In this document: piece after piece, positions 24,171 to 34,594 of the stretch | Layout of the letters: each line of letters starts with the position of its first letter | How positions within the stretch are numbered: the first letter of the stretch is position 1 | DNA from: Warburgia ugandensis | Lineage: Eukaryota; Streptophyta; Magnoliopsida; Canellales; Canellaceae | Direction of reading: 5' to 3' | Assembly (NCBI GenBank): GCA_035236585.1 | Contig: CP141126.1 | Coordinates: 12,537,001 to 12,601,000, forward strand | DNA length: 64,000 nt | Notes under the pieces: generated by a model | The model's database searches: none | What the model saw: the letters and a program-made list of their open reading frames with translations, nothing else | Told to the model about the DNA's origin: nothing | Made by a program: the position numbers and the translations under genes

Positions 24171-25293
24171 TAATATAGGACGGTTTTAGAAGAACCGTCC
24201 TATATTATTGCTCTAATATAAAAATTATGGCGCGACAAAAGATGAATTCAGACAACACAGGTCTATTATTGCAGGGACACTTGATTAGGCGGAGGTATAC
24301 TGACTTCATACAAAAGATATTGAGAAAGAACCGGAAGATCTGGTTGGCTGCGCAAAGGCCTCAAGTCTGTCCAATCGCCGTCACCTCACTTAAACAACCC
24401 AAAATCTTTGCTATTCGGTTTGTTTGGATATGGAAAGGTTCATAATGTAGGGAGCACCGCACCGTACTATCGCTATCATATTGGCGATTTTGGTTGCCTA
24501 TTTGTTCTTTTTGGCGCACCGCCTATACTCCTAATAGTACCATCAAGTATCGCCTAGAAAAGTTCATAATGCAACCGAGCATCGCAGAACTAGAAAATCT
24601 GGTTGGCCGCTTAAAGGCCCCAAGTCCATCCGATTGCCGTCATCAAGCCCCAAGTCCCAAGCTGTACTACTGCTCCAGGTGCATTATGACCCTTTCCTGC
24701 TTTCCATATCCAAACACCTACATGGCGAATTTGGCTGCTTATTTATTCAATATAGGACGGTTTCAAAGGAACCGTCCTATATTACCTGTTACCATATAAT
24801 CATATAAGAGTTACAATATAGGACGGTTTCTTTGGAACCGTCCTATATTAGATGTTACCATATAACCATATAAGAGTTAAAATATAGGACGGTTCCTTTG
24901 GAACCGTCCTATATTAGATGTTACCACTTACATAAGAGGTACCATATAATATGAGTTACAATATGTAACAGTTACCATATAATATGAGTTACAATATAGG
25001 ACGGTTCTAAAGGAACCGCCCTATATTAGATGTTACCAAAGGAACCGTCCAAAGGAACAATTATCATATAATATTAGATGTTATCATATATAACCATATG
25101 AGCTACAATATAGGACGGTTCCAAAGGAACCGTCCTATATTACATGCTACCATATATAAGAGTTACAATATAGGACGGTTCCAGATGAACCGTCCTATAT
25201 TACATGTTACATATAGGACGGTTCCAGATGAACCGTCCTATATTACATATCATGTTGTAATATAAGACGGTTCCAAATGAACCGTCCTATATT
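24171..25293. repeat. Array of nine 35-bp hairpins in the hAT element
   Basis: Palindromes with arms AATATAGGACGGTT and AACCGTCCTATATT around a 7-base centre occur at 24171-24207, 24749-24783, 24815-24849, 24881-24915, 24993-25027, 25107-25141, 25167-25201, 25210-25244 and 25259-25293. Arms are almost invariant. Centres vary (TCAAAGG, TCTTTGG, CCAAAGG, CCAGATG and so on). Spacers of about 15-80 bp share words such as GTTACCATATAA. The ACGGTT and AACCGT cores could be transposase sites. The array could also be transcribed into fold-back RNA. Confidence 0.9.
24335..24720. repeat. Composite repeats in the hAT interior
   Basis: A direct repeat (ATCTGGTTGGC blocks near 24338 and 24596) and an inverted pair (TTTGGATATGGAAAG near 24423 and CTTTCCATATCCAAA near 24701). 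This suggests a smaller element or captured host DNA placed between the first and second hairpins. The short open frames here match nothing I recognise. Confidence 0.6.
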
Positions 25294-25513
25294 ACTATTA
25301 GTTCACGATAAATAAATAGGTCGCGTGTCAAACAGGTCAACATGATGGGTCACGTTGATTGACCCGAACACGACACGATTTTTGGCGTGTCATTTTTGGG
25401 TTGACCCGAAAACGACACGAACACGATAAGACTCGACCCGAACCCGCTAAATTCGTGTTGGGTTCGTGTCGTGTTATCGTGTCGTGTCATATTTTGCCAC
25501 CCCTAAATCTAAG

Positions 25514-26077
25514 CTGTCTTGACGTGGTTGCGTATTAGTTGCGTATTTTCTTTCATGCTATTTCAGTCATATTCTCTTTAATACTTATCACTATTGACCC
25601 TTGTAGTCCGTCTTTATTTTAGACTTTGCATATGCTGGAGAACCCGGGCTTCCCTATACTCATCACTATAATTCAACGGGGGCTACCTCTAACACCGTTA
25701 GAGTGATGCGGGCTTCTGACACTTTCAAGAGCAAGGCGGGGCCACATAACCTTCCAATTGAAGTGAGGTGACTACACAGCGACATCCATTTTGCTTTATA
25801 TTCCAAACCATTTATTAGGCGACCCTCTCTCCATCTCAAAACCATTTATTGGATGGTTGTTTATTGAATTTATAAAAAAATTACCTTGGAAATGGTAAAC
25901 ATGGAAAGTTACGGTCCAGTTTCCTAACAACCACTTTCAGAGGATCATATGAGCCACAGAGGAATTTGGCTATGACGATCTAATGATGCCCGGAAATCCA
26001 TCTCATCTCATCTCGTTAATGTCCCCTCAATAAGTTGACTTGATCCGTCGAGGCATCGTCTTTAAGGTTCAATCAAG
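25514..26077. other. Unassigned spacer between hAT element and L1 fragment
   Basis: No open frame or motif of note. It ends at the L1 target duplication. Confidence 0.5.
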
Positions 26078-26090
26078 GAAGGTTAAACCA

Positions 26091-26548
26091 CTAATGGTTG
26101 ACGGGGACAAACTAATCTCAGCCCATTAATGGTTGAAGGGAACTCTGGCAATGTTATTAAATGGCTCAAGTTGATCAAAGAACCACCCTGGAGATTTTCT
26201 GATCAGTTTGACAAGATTAGAGAATGGATTTCTAACAAGGAAGTGCAGTTTCTAGAAGCCCATTATGCTGCTAATCAAGGGGCGGATAGCCTGGCAAGGG
26301 AGGGAGCAATTGCAGCGCAGACTACCATTACTTTCTTCTTGTGCTATGACCTTTCTCATCCTTTGTATTTTATTCGCTTTTGGATCGTTTCTATTTGCTT
26401 TTGCTTATGTCAAATATTTGTCAATGGGGCTTCAATGGTTTGGGCTTGTTTTATCGTGGGTGATTGGTGGTGACCCACCAATTGTTTCTGTCTTGCCCTT
26501 TGGGCTATATTAACTCTCTCTTTTAATACAGTGACAATATTAAAAAAA
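26091..26548 (+). mobile_element. 5'-truncated L1-type LINE fragment with RNase H remnant
   Basis: The frame beginning near 26129 encodes MVEGNSGNVIKWLKL, PPWRFSDQFDKIREWI and HYAANQGADSLAREGA. This is the C-terminal part of the RVT_3 RNase H-like domain found in plant L1 LINEs (compare VEGDS and ANxxAD-LAREG). The fragment ends in an A tract at 26541-26548. It is bounded by GAAGGTTAAACCA (26078-26090) and GAAAGTTAAACAA (26549-26561), a 13-bp duplication with two mismatches. Only the 3' end was inserted. Confidence 0.75.
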
Positions 26549-26561
26549 GAAAGTTAAACAA

Positions 26562-27656
26562 TTGATCTTATTGGATCCTTCCTCTTATGGTTGGCATCGC
26601 CTTTTAGCATGATCCAAGAATAGTGTGCTACGGTCTACATGATCAATGTTCTTATAGTGCACGTACATATCGTCATGCAAGCCTTAAAGGTGATCTCTAG
26701 ACTAGGTCCCAACAGTACCATCTGCAATATTGGGTCTCTTTTCACAAACAAATGAGATTCTCATCTATTGGCAAGGAAAAAGCCTGATGCATGGAGTCAA
26801 GAAGCCATGCGACAAATGAATGACCTGATACATTGAATCCTTCTTTCAGTTTTAGCTCGAGAATCCCGTTCACTGTTATAGCTTGTATGGTTGGCCGGAA
26901 AAGTGATTTCTGCATAAAATGGAATTCTCTGACCGTGGACAGTGTTTTTTGCCTTCAAATTGGCTTGAGCCAATGACCCAAAAGAGTTTACATGGCATAC
27001 AAATTTTTGGTCATTGAAATAATTCAATTTCAAGCCCATGAAAATCAATTTTCATTCATTTTCTGTCAATCAAACGAGCAATTAACTCTCGTGAATTGGT
27101 CCTAACACGAAACTGACGAATTAGAAATCCTGAACAAACAATGGTCTAAGTTTAACTCCCCTAGATAGAGTTTTTAGAGTGCCAGAATCATCCAATTATC
27201 TTGATATTTTATTTATAAGACATCCAAAGCTCAAGTAATGGGATCAAACGGGTCAGATCATCCAAAAATAAAAAAGAATGAAAAAGTTATTTGAAAGTGA
27301 TTTGAGGTCAACCCACACCGCAGATCTTGCAGCGGTCCGTTTAGCATTCCTTTTCAAACAAAATCTAGCTCCTCTTTGTATAAATATTGTTATTTGCGAA
27401 TACAGAGTGGTTTTAAACCTGCAATGTCTTGGTTGTGAGACATATGAAGCAAAAATAATAATAACCCGAAATTTTGAAGTGAAGAAGATTTATCCTATGG
27501 CTGCTGCATGGTAAGTCTCCGTGGGCTTACCTTTGGTTGATCCACTTCGTTCATACGATCTCTTCCAATTTGAATGGTTAAACATTTTCTAGGATACAAA
27601 AAGATTGTGTTTTTTAATGGTCGAAGATAGTCTATTATTTACATAGATGTTAAAAG
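26562..27656. other. Unassigned AT-rich intergenic DNA
   Basis: Open frames of up to 83 codons on either strand lack any family signature. No repeat structure seen. Confidence 0.45.
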
Positions 27657-27666
27657 AAGTTCTAAT

Positions 27667-27834
27667 AATATGCCAACAAATGTTTAGCATGGTTGGTCTT
27701 ATCACTAAAATATGCTTAGTTGCAGGTTTAAGTCCTGAGTTTTTGTCTTTAGCTAGAAATTAGATCTAAGAGTCTGTGTAAGTGCAATTGTGTGTGATTT
27801 GCTTAGTAATTCTTTGCTTGTAAAATAAATAAAT
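27667..27834 (+). mobile_element. tRNA-derived SINE (168 bp) with target duplication
   Basis: A tRNA-like head has A box TTAGCATGGTTGG (27683-27695) and B box GGTTTAAGTCC (27725-27735), about 40 bp apart, followed by a unique body and an AAAT-repeat tail. Exact 10-bp duplications AAGTTCTAAT flank it (27657-27666 and 27835-27844). The family name is not recognised. Confidence 0.78.
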
Positions 27835-27844
27835 AAGTTCTAAT

Positions 27845-28928
27845 CCCATTCCACGCATCTTAACATTTGTAAAAAGAGCGAGAAGTGTTTGGTTGAAATG
27901 TGGATTGGAGGATTCTTTGAGAAAGTAACTTATGAAACATGGATGGAAGAGACGAAATGAAACAAGGACAATCACCCAAAGAGGACACCACCAGACAGTT
28001 CTCTGTAACCAAGAGAAAAACTACAACCACAAATCACCTCCTCTGATACCCATGAACCAACCCTTATCAGGTGACATGGACCACATAGAGCTCCGCTTCC
28101 CACTGTTTCCCCCTGTGGCTTGTCTCTTGGATGCTTGCAGAAGCAGAGATGATTTTTGTCCCAACTATTTTGCGCGAGTAGTAAAACGATGATGGCTGGT
28201 TGATCCAATACATCAATTTGGAAGGGATGGTTAGTAAAACTACATGGATCGAGGGAAAACCTTCGGTGACCGGCCCACCCCCCTCAATTTAGGTACGATG
28301 ATACCTGAGTTTTGATCTATGAAATCTTCTCTAGCATTCATTCCACCAGACATGAATTACTCTGTTTTATTATTATTATGATTATGATGATTATTATTAT
28401 TATTATGAAGCATGCATATTTTGACGATGAGATATAAGGTTGGTATCGGACTACAAGCATTTGGATTGCTTGTTGATGATCTACAATCAAGGGATAGGCA
28501 TTACAATGTGAGGCCCTCATTTTTGTACTCCTTCCTAAATCATGAGATAGACTCTCCACGTCTCATTCTGAATTGACGTGGGATAATACTCCCAGCCTAA
28601 ACAAAAGTATCGAGATATATGGGGAATGATTGTATACAACGAGAGAGAATACGTAGATGCACCCCTTTTTATCTTTTTGAATGATGAGATTGCATTAATT
28701 AGTAGGAGAAACACAACGGTTTGGTAGATCAAAATGATCTAACCAAAGGAACAACACAACTCATCAAACAAGGAACCAACAGGTGAGGAGAAAATATGAT
28801 AATGTGCCACTCTACCATCAATAATTTCATCATAAATTTAACAGCATGACGGAACTCATAGAATATTACCAAACTTGTGTTTCCTTTTACGAATATGAAG
28901 AGTGAAAACAGCTAAACTGACCGCATGG
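27845..28928. other. Unassigned intergenic DNA with a trinucleotide run
   Basis: Contains an ATT/ATG microsatellite at 28366-28407. Open frames on both strands at 27932-28208 overlap each other and carry no recognisable motif. Confidence 0.45.
28366..28407. repeat. (TTA/TGA)n imperfect microsatellite
   Basis: A run of ATT units with interspersed ATG units. Confidence 0.9.
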
Positions 28929-29294
28929 AATATTTGAGGCGTGGTCAAACGTCCACATTTTATGGAGTCCACTTTTGCTAGATCTGAGCCGTTGATCTCA
29001 TTGCTCCACCTTTAAATTTAAATTTGTAGTAACAAAAAAGCATTTGGTTCCGATGATCGTGGCATCTTAAAAGTTGCGTATCACTTTTTTGAGTTTCTAA
29101 CCCATTCATTACTAAGCATACTTGCTTTTCTGATAGGCAAGCAGGGTCTAAACATACCTTTAAAATACTGAAATCACCGATAACACATGCTTAATACTTA
29201 CCAGATATTTAAAGGTGGAGCAGTGAGATGAATGAGTGAGATCTCACAAATGTGGGCTTCAAATAATGTGATTGTTTGACCGCATCTCATATTG
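28929..29294. mobile_element. Foldback MITE with long inverted arms (about 366 bp)
   Basis: The left arm (about 28929-29021) and the right arm (about 29205-29294) are imperfect reverse complements for some 85-90 bp. Shared blocks are GGTCAAAC, AGATCT, ATCTCA and GCTCCACCTTTAAAT. The centre is about 180 bp of unrelated AT-rich DNA. I see no convincing target duplication, so superfamily and exact ends are open. Confidence 0.6.
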
Positions 29295-30114
29295 CAATCA
29301 CTTCAGTATTCCTCTACGAAGAGTAAGGTCTTCCAAGAAAACCTTATTTGCTGGGACGATAATACTTTTACTTGAAAGATATGATTCTTGCAAGCTTTTT
29401 ATAATCATCTCCAAGAATTAAAAAGGTTTTAAGAGGAATGCTAGACTAAAACATTAGTTAACAACTAGAGCCAAAGCTCTAACTTTTTGCAAGATGAGGT
29501 TCATTTATAGATGATCTATCTAGTTCATCAAACTACCTTGGATTTGGATGTCTGTGTTTTTTATTTATAAATATAGACCGTTGTTTACAAAATTTCTAAC
29601 TTTCCGTGAAAAGAACTCTTTCTATGTTAAAATCATCCGATATGCATGATTTTTGGACTAATATACATTCAAAACCAAAAAAATTAGATAAGTAGTTTGA
29701 AGGCTTTGACTAAAAGCCCTTACTAGCGTTTCGATTAACATTCTTCAAGTTTTAAAGACAACCTGGATGAATGTGCCGTTATTTGGTGGTCTGAATTGTC
29801 AAGTTATTAGAGCCAAATGAGGCTGCTAATCTTTCATCGATGACCGTATCGGGGTGGCTAGCGGATAGGTATCATAGCTATGCGAGAGGCCGAGAGCTAG
29901 ACCCTCTCTCATCGGAATCTTCTAATGACCTTTCCCTCCAAAAAAAATATATCATTTTTTTGTCAACGCTTCTGCCAGAAAGGGCCTGCTGTTTGACACT
30001 TTTCACAAGAGCAAATATCCTTTTCATTTCTGTCAACATTTTTTCATTTCCTTTTTCTTTTCTTCCTGGTGGTGGTCCAAGTTAAAATATTAGGGTGCAG
30101 GGAAATGCTGCCCC
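29295..30114. other. Unassigned spacer before the gag-only LTR fossil
   Basis: No gene or bounded element recognised. The right edge is the C-rich target site of the fossil. Confidence 0.45.
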
Positions 30115-31028
30115 CGTCACATGCTCAGACTTTCAGACTCTCATATGGTACTTAGTTTTGAAATGCACTTAAGACACTAAGGCTAAATTTAGCCCCTTAA
30201 TTGCGAAAGTTCATAAGAAAATATGGGAAGAGAACACGAAACTCAAAAAAGAATAGTGTGTGTATATATTATTGCCACTAACTTTTACTCTGATGCTTCC
30301 AAGCTTGGTGCTTGATTCTGAGAGAGGAGATACAAATGAGAGAGCTCCTCTATTTACAGGAGTTCACCCCCTTTCCACCTCCTCCATGGATGGTGGGGAT
30401 CATTACATGTGTCAACCATCGAATGGTTGAGGACTACTCTAGAAAATTCTACACATATCTTAGCTTTCCTCTTTCAAGATATTTACATGAAGATTTCTAT
30501 AAATCACGCCTTCTAGAATCAAGCCTTTCGTCATGGATCTTTAACAACAGGTTTAAGTCCTTTAGACCATGTCCACAAGCTAAATAAGCCATTCTTTGAA
30601 GTCTGTAAGCTTTGGTCACGGGCTTTGCAATTTAAGTCCATGACATTCTCCCCCACCTGATTATGTCGACGTCCTCATGGACACATCTTCTTCAATATTT
30701 GAAACTAACACCTTTTGTATGAGCTGCGTGTGTGCACTTTACATGTTCCAGGTGGTGTAGTGATCTTTGTAAGGTGTCCTGCCTTGCTTATCTCTTTGCA
30801 CATTGGCATTCAGCCACTCTTATGCTCTACAAGGATCTTACTTATCATCATCAAGTCATGGCCGACCTTGTCCTCATGTGCACCCTTGCGCAAATGTGAT
30901 CCACAAAGCTCTTAAAGTCTTAATGCAACCATCCCTTGTTGATGTGCGTCCTCCACGTCAATATAGCAATTACCAACAATTGTGCTTCCTTCCCGACTTT
31001 GCTTGGATTCGTCCATCTTGTAGTCCCC

Positions 31029-31547
31029 CTATTGTGGTGCACTCCCCTTTGTGCCAACAATTGTGTCAACACCCTTGATGATCACCATCTTCTCTTGGGA
31101 CTCATTAGATCCAAGCAATCTTGCAGCACTTAAGCTTGGTAAGCCTAGCTGTGCCATATCCATACTTATTGATGATTCCCTTGTTAGTTCCAAATCTTTC
31201 AACCTAGCCACTTCCTCATGTGGCCTGATCATTTGGCCTTCCAAATTTTGTTGTGTGATAACACTTGCATTGTCCACAATCTTATTAAGTATAACTTCTG
31301 TAATGCAGTTTAGTGGCATACCTGATTGAGCTATATCATTTGGCTCGTCCTCTTTCTCTTCTTCCTTGGGTTGTGTCAAGTTGTGTAAGACCTTCCTCGT
31401 TGGGCAATCTCGCGTGAGGTGAGGTCCATCACAAAAGTAGCATGGCCTTGATGGGGTAGTAACTTTCCATCTACTAGCATAGCTCATTTGATTCAAAACG
31501 TTAACCTCATGTGTTTTATGAAGGTTTACCTTCCTTATGGAGCACAA
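31029..31547 (-). pseudogene. Gag-like nucleocapsid region of the LTR fossil
   Basis: A 172-codon frame contains a zinc knuckle CYFCDGPHLTRDC (C-x2-C-x3-H-x4-C), the variant spacing common in plant Ty3/gypsy gag proteins, followed by an acidic Glu-rich stretch. It would bind RNA in the particle. It is retained only as a fossil within the 30115-32291 element. Confidence 0.75.
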
Positions 31548-31881
31548 TCCATCTTCCCCTCGCCTTTAAGCTCTTTCATCACAGCTTCAAGGGACCCAAA
31601 CCTTAGGTGCAGTTTCTCTAACCGAGTGGAGATGTCACACACAATTGCCTCCATCTTTGTAAACCTTCACTACTAACCTTGCTTTGAAACTAACTTCAAT
31701 CAATCTCACTCAGTTACCAATCCCATCGAACCTGCTTTGATACCATTTGTCACGGGCTCAGACTTTCAGACTCCCGTACGGCACTTAGTCTTGAAATACG
31801 CTCAAGGCACCAAGGCTAAGTTCCGCCTTAATTGAGGAAGCTCACAAGAAAATATGGGAAGAGCAAGAAACCATAAAAGAA

Positions 31882-31884
<3 letters not shown>

Positions 31885-31919
<35 letters not shown>
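31885..31919. repeat. (AT)n microsatellite inside the upstream LTR
   Basis: About seventeen AT units. The corresponding place in the other LTR carries a short TG/TA run instead, so it expanded after insertion. Confidence 0.9.
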
Positions 31920-31924
<5 letters not shown>

Positions 31925-32291
31925 CCACTAACTTACACTCTAATGCTTCCAAGCTTGATGTTTGATTCTGAGAGATAAGATACAAATGAGGGAGCTCCTC
32001 TATTTATAGGAGTTCACCCCCTTTCCACCTACTCAATGGATGGTGGGGATCATTACATGTGTTAATTATCTAATGGTTGAGAACTACTCTGGAACTTTCT
32101 CTAGAAAATTCTACACACATCTTAGCTTCCCTCTTTTTAGATATTTACATGGAGACTTCCAGAAATTAGGCATTCCTTCATAGATCTTCAACAACGGGTT
32201 TAAGTCCTTTAGACCATGTCCACAAGCTAAATGAGCCTTCCTTGGAGTCTGTAAGCTTTGGTCACAGGCTTTGCAATGTAAGTCCGTGACA

Positions 32292-34594
32292 CCCCACTGA
32301 GTTTCCTAACTTCCAGACCTCACCCTACATAGGCTTCACTTTTGGGTTATCTTCTCCATGGCTATTACTGTTTTCGGTTGAAAATACAATGATCATGATT
32401 TAGAAACTCAAAACGATATACCTAAAATCATCCAATGATCAAACGGGTCAGTCGGAAACACTCCCGATCTCATTTCTCTGCGAAGACCCAGAGCATTGGT
32501 CCATCTAATGCTCCTAAACAAACGAATCTCCACCAAAGGATAAGTGCATGAGCAAGGTACTCCAAACTGCAGCAGATTCTTCTAGTAGTTCACTATCTTG
32601 ATCATGGGTCCCGTGCCGTGGATGCCAATGTTTTACTTGGAAAACATCACAAGGCTAACGCCCAAGTACGGTCTACTTTGCCCCGTGATCCAATCCCCAG
32701 TTCCCTTCTAGGCCAGGCTATGTATGACAACTGTCCGAAAATCAAAACCAATCCGGAAATCCAAGAACTTATTTTTGTCCTTCAAAATAAGAGCAACAGT
32801 TTATTCATCAAAATCACACATATCAGTGGTTATTATCCTCAAATCATAGTGAACTTTTAAAATCCGTCATCTAAGACGCATGAATGATTGCGATGATAGC
32901 AACAGTAGGTACCACTGGTAATTTAGCCCGCTTATGTTGTCCACCGTATAAGTAATCCTTTTAATCATACTGCTTTTCTGTTGGTGAACATATCCTGTTT
33001 TTTTCTTGAAACGACGATTGAACTTCGTTGAAAACTTGAAACACAAGTCAGAACATTACTTTCGTATATATCAGTTTGTTCGAGAACTTAGTGATCTATG
33101 CCGTTCATTATATCCAACCTCTCGTAAGATGAAAGTATAGCAAAATCACATGCAACGGGTACACCTACGATGGGCCCTTTTCCCTTGAATAGTGGACGGT
33201 ATTAACATAAAGAGAAACACTTAGTCCTACGCCCATCATATCAGACAATTTCCCCAATTTACCTTCGTGAGCCTCCCCTTTGTTTGATCGGGCCAGTCAT
33301 CTGATTCTTTTACCTCCATAAAGAGCACCAAGATTAGACGATTTTAACATCCAAAAGCTGTGCATTCAATTCACTCAAGTGTTTATGAACGTCCATGTTT
33401 ATATGATTTAAAAGACACTTTTGAGTTCCTAGAGTTAATCCATGAGTACGGTTTTTCGAGTTAGTAGTCAACCACGGCCCCGACAACCAAAAGTGTGACT
33501 CATCATGGTAAAGTGAGCGCGCAGGACCCTCAAGTATTTCTCTAACACAAAAACAAAATCTCTGTTGACCAGCGTCCACTTCAACAGAAGGGGGCTGTTT
33601 GAGCTATAACACACCCGGCCTGCCCATGTAACACCTCTAGCCTTTAATGTGGGCATATACCATACAGGAGCCCTTTTACCGCTGAAAATAATTTTAATAT
33701 GCTGATCATCGTACCACAGGCCCCATCACAGAAAATAGCGATGCTGCATTATTGAGCATCGTGAGTGAATACTGCCAGTTAGGTGCCATGTGTATGATTG
33801 GTTCCCTCACTGGACACCTTAGCTCGTGCCGGAATCGCTTATCTTTCCTCATTCAGTTGGTTCCTTGTATGGGGTTCCTATTTGGTTCAGCGTAAAACAC
33901 GGGGAGTCATTGATCAAAGCCATTGGCTTCTAGACATAGCGTGAATGAACCGCCAAACAAGTTCCTAAATTGTTAGATGATTCTAAGCTTCGATTTACCG
34001 AGGCTTTGCGGAATACCAAGGCTATTGCTTCCAATTTTCTCACCATCCATTTTGAGCGACGAATATTGGATGAGATTGAATTTTGGCCCATAGATCTGCA
34101 GCACAATTACCAGGGAAATGATCTGCATCCTTTAACAAATAAATCTCATTTGTGCATCTGTCTACTCACATCCTACTGATGGAAACAGGGTCATCCATCA
34201 TATAAGAACTCCTTAGTACTACAAAACGAAACCAATTGTTGCAAGCCCGCAGGAAAAGATGCATTTTCTGGTGAATCGACAACGAAGGATGCATAGGAAT
34301 GCAGGCACTTCTTCGCAAGTTAACAGAGAAACCACCTGAGCAAGCTTGAAATCAATACGACTTCTAGTTCTGTAGCCGAAACTCAAAAAGAATGCCTGGA
34401 GACCAGCTACTCTCCCTAAATCCCTGATGGCCATATGTACAATGAGGTGAGAAAACTGAGCAGTAGACTCCCCATGGAGACTTCTCATGCTACACTACAA
34501 GCTAACTTTTTCTGTCGAACCAGCCATGTGATCAATCTGAAGCAACCTCTAATGTTGATTGAAATGCAGCAGCCTTATCTAACATTCAAGTTGC
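32292..34594. other. Unassigned region downstream of the RING-H2 gene
   Basis: No recognisable coding. Short open frames at 32618, 33334, 33970 and 34219 have no motif. The part nearest 34594 is expected to hold the 3' UTR of the minus-strand RING-H2 gene. Confidence 0.45.

Larger units (their letters stand above)
24009..25505. mobile_element. hAT-type non-autonomous element carrying a hairpin array (1,497 bp)
   Basis: The ends are imperfect inverted repeats (left TAGGCCTGGCAA, right read inward TAGGGGTGGCAA), a hAT-style terminus. They are flanked by an 8-bp duplication, TATCTAAG (24001-24008) and AATCTAAG (25506-25513), one mismatch, the size expected for hAT. Subterminal DNA on both sides is packed with ACACGACACG and CGAACACGAC motifs, likely transposase-binding repeats. 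The interior holds a composite segment of about 500 bp and nine 35-bp palindromes. No transposase is encoded, so movement would need a relative elsewhere. A shorter, more decayed relative lies at 42164-42820. Confidence 0.88.
30115..32291 (-). mobile_element. Short LTR fossil with gag-like region only (TR-GAG type)
   Basis: Two direct repeats, 30115-30645 and 31748-32291, enclose about 1.1 kb. On the minus strand the LTR runs from TGTCACGGACTTAC-like to GAGCCCGTGACA-like ends. The primer site TGGTATCAAAGCAGG (initiator tRNA-Met type) sits next to the upstream LTR (31730-31746). A purine tract AGGTGGGGGAGAA abuts the other LTR near 30646-30658. The interior encodes only a gag-like protein, with no room for protease, polymerase or integrase. 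This is the layout of non-autonomous TR-GAG elements relying on Ty3/gypsy partners. The flanks share CCCC, probably part of the target duplication. The LTRs differ at many sites, so it is an old copy. It is probably broken by a few changes. Confidence 0.82.

Noticed and set aside
24171-25293. Regular repeats with spacers that resemble a CRISPR array
   Set aside because: Each repeat is a full palindrome with a variable centre, spacers are related to one another, and the array lies inside a hAT element of a plant genome.
28338-28559. Minus-strand frame with a poly-isoleucine run
   Set aside because: Product of the ATT trinucleotide microsatellite.
29830-29930. tRNA-like fold near a GGTGGCTAGCGG segment
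   Set aside because: No credible B box or cloverleaf stems could be drawn.
34219-34488. An 89-codon minus-strand frame downstream of the RING-H2 gene
   Set aside because: No motif. It most likely lies in the 3' UTR or flank, and the RING-H2 frame closes cleanly at 34595.
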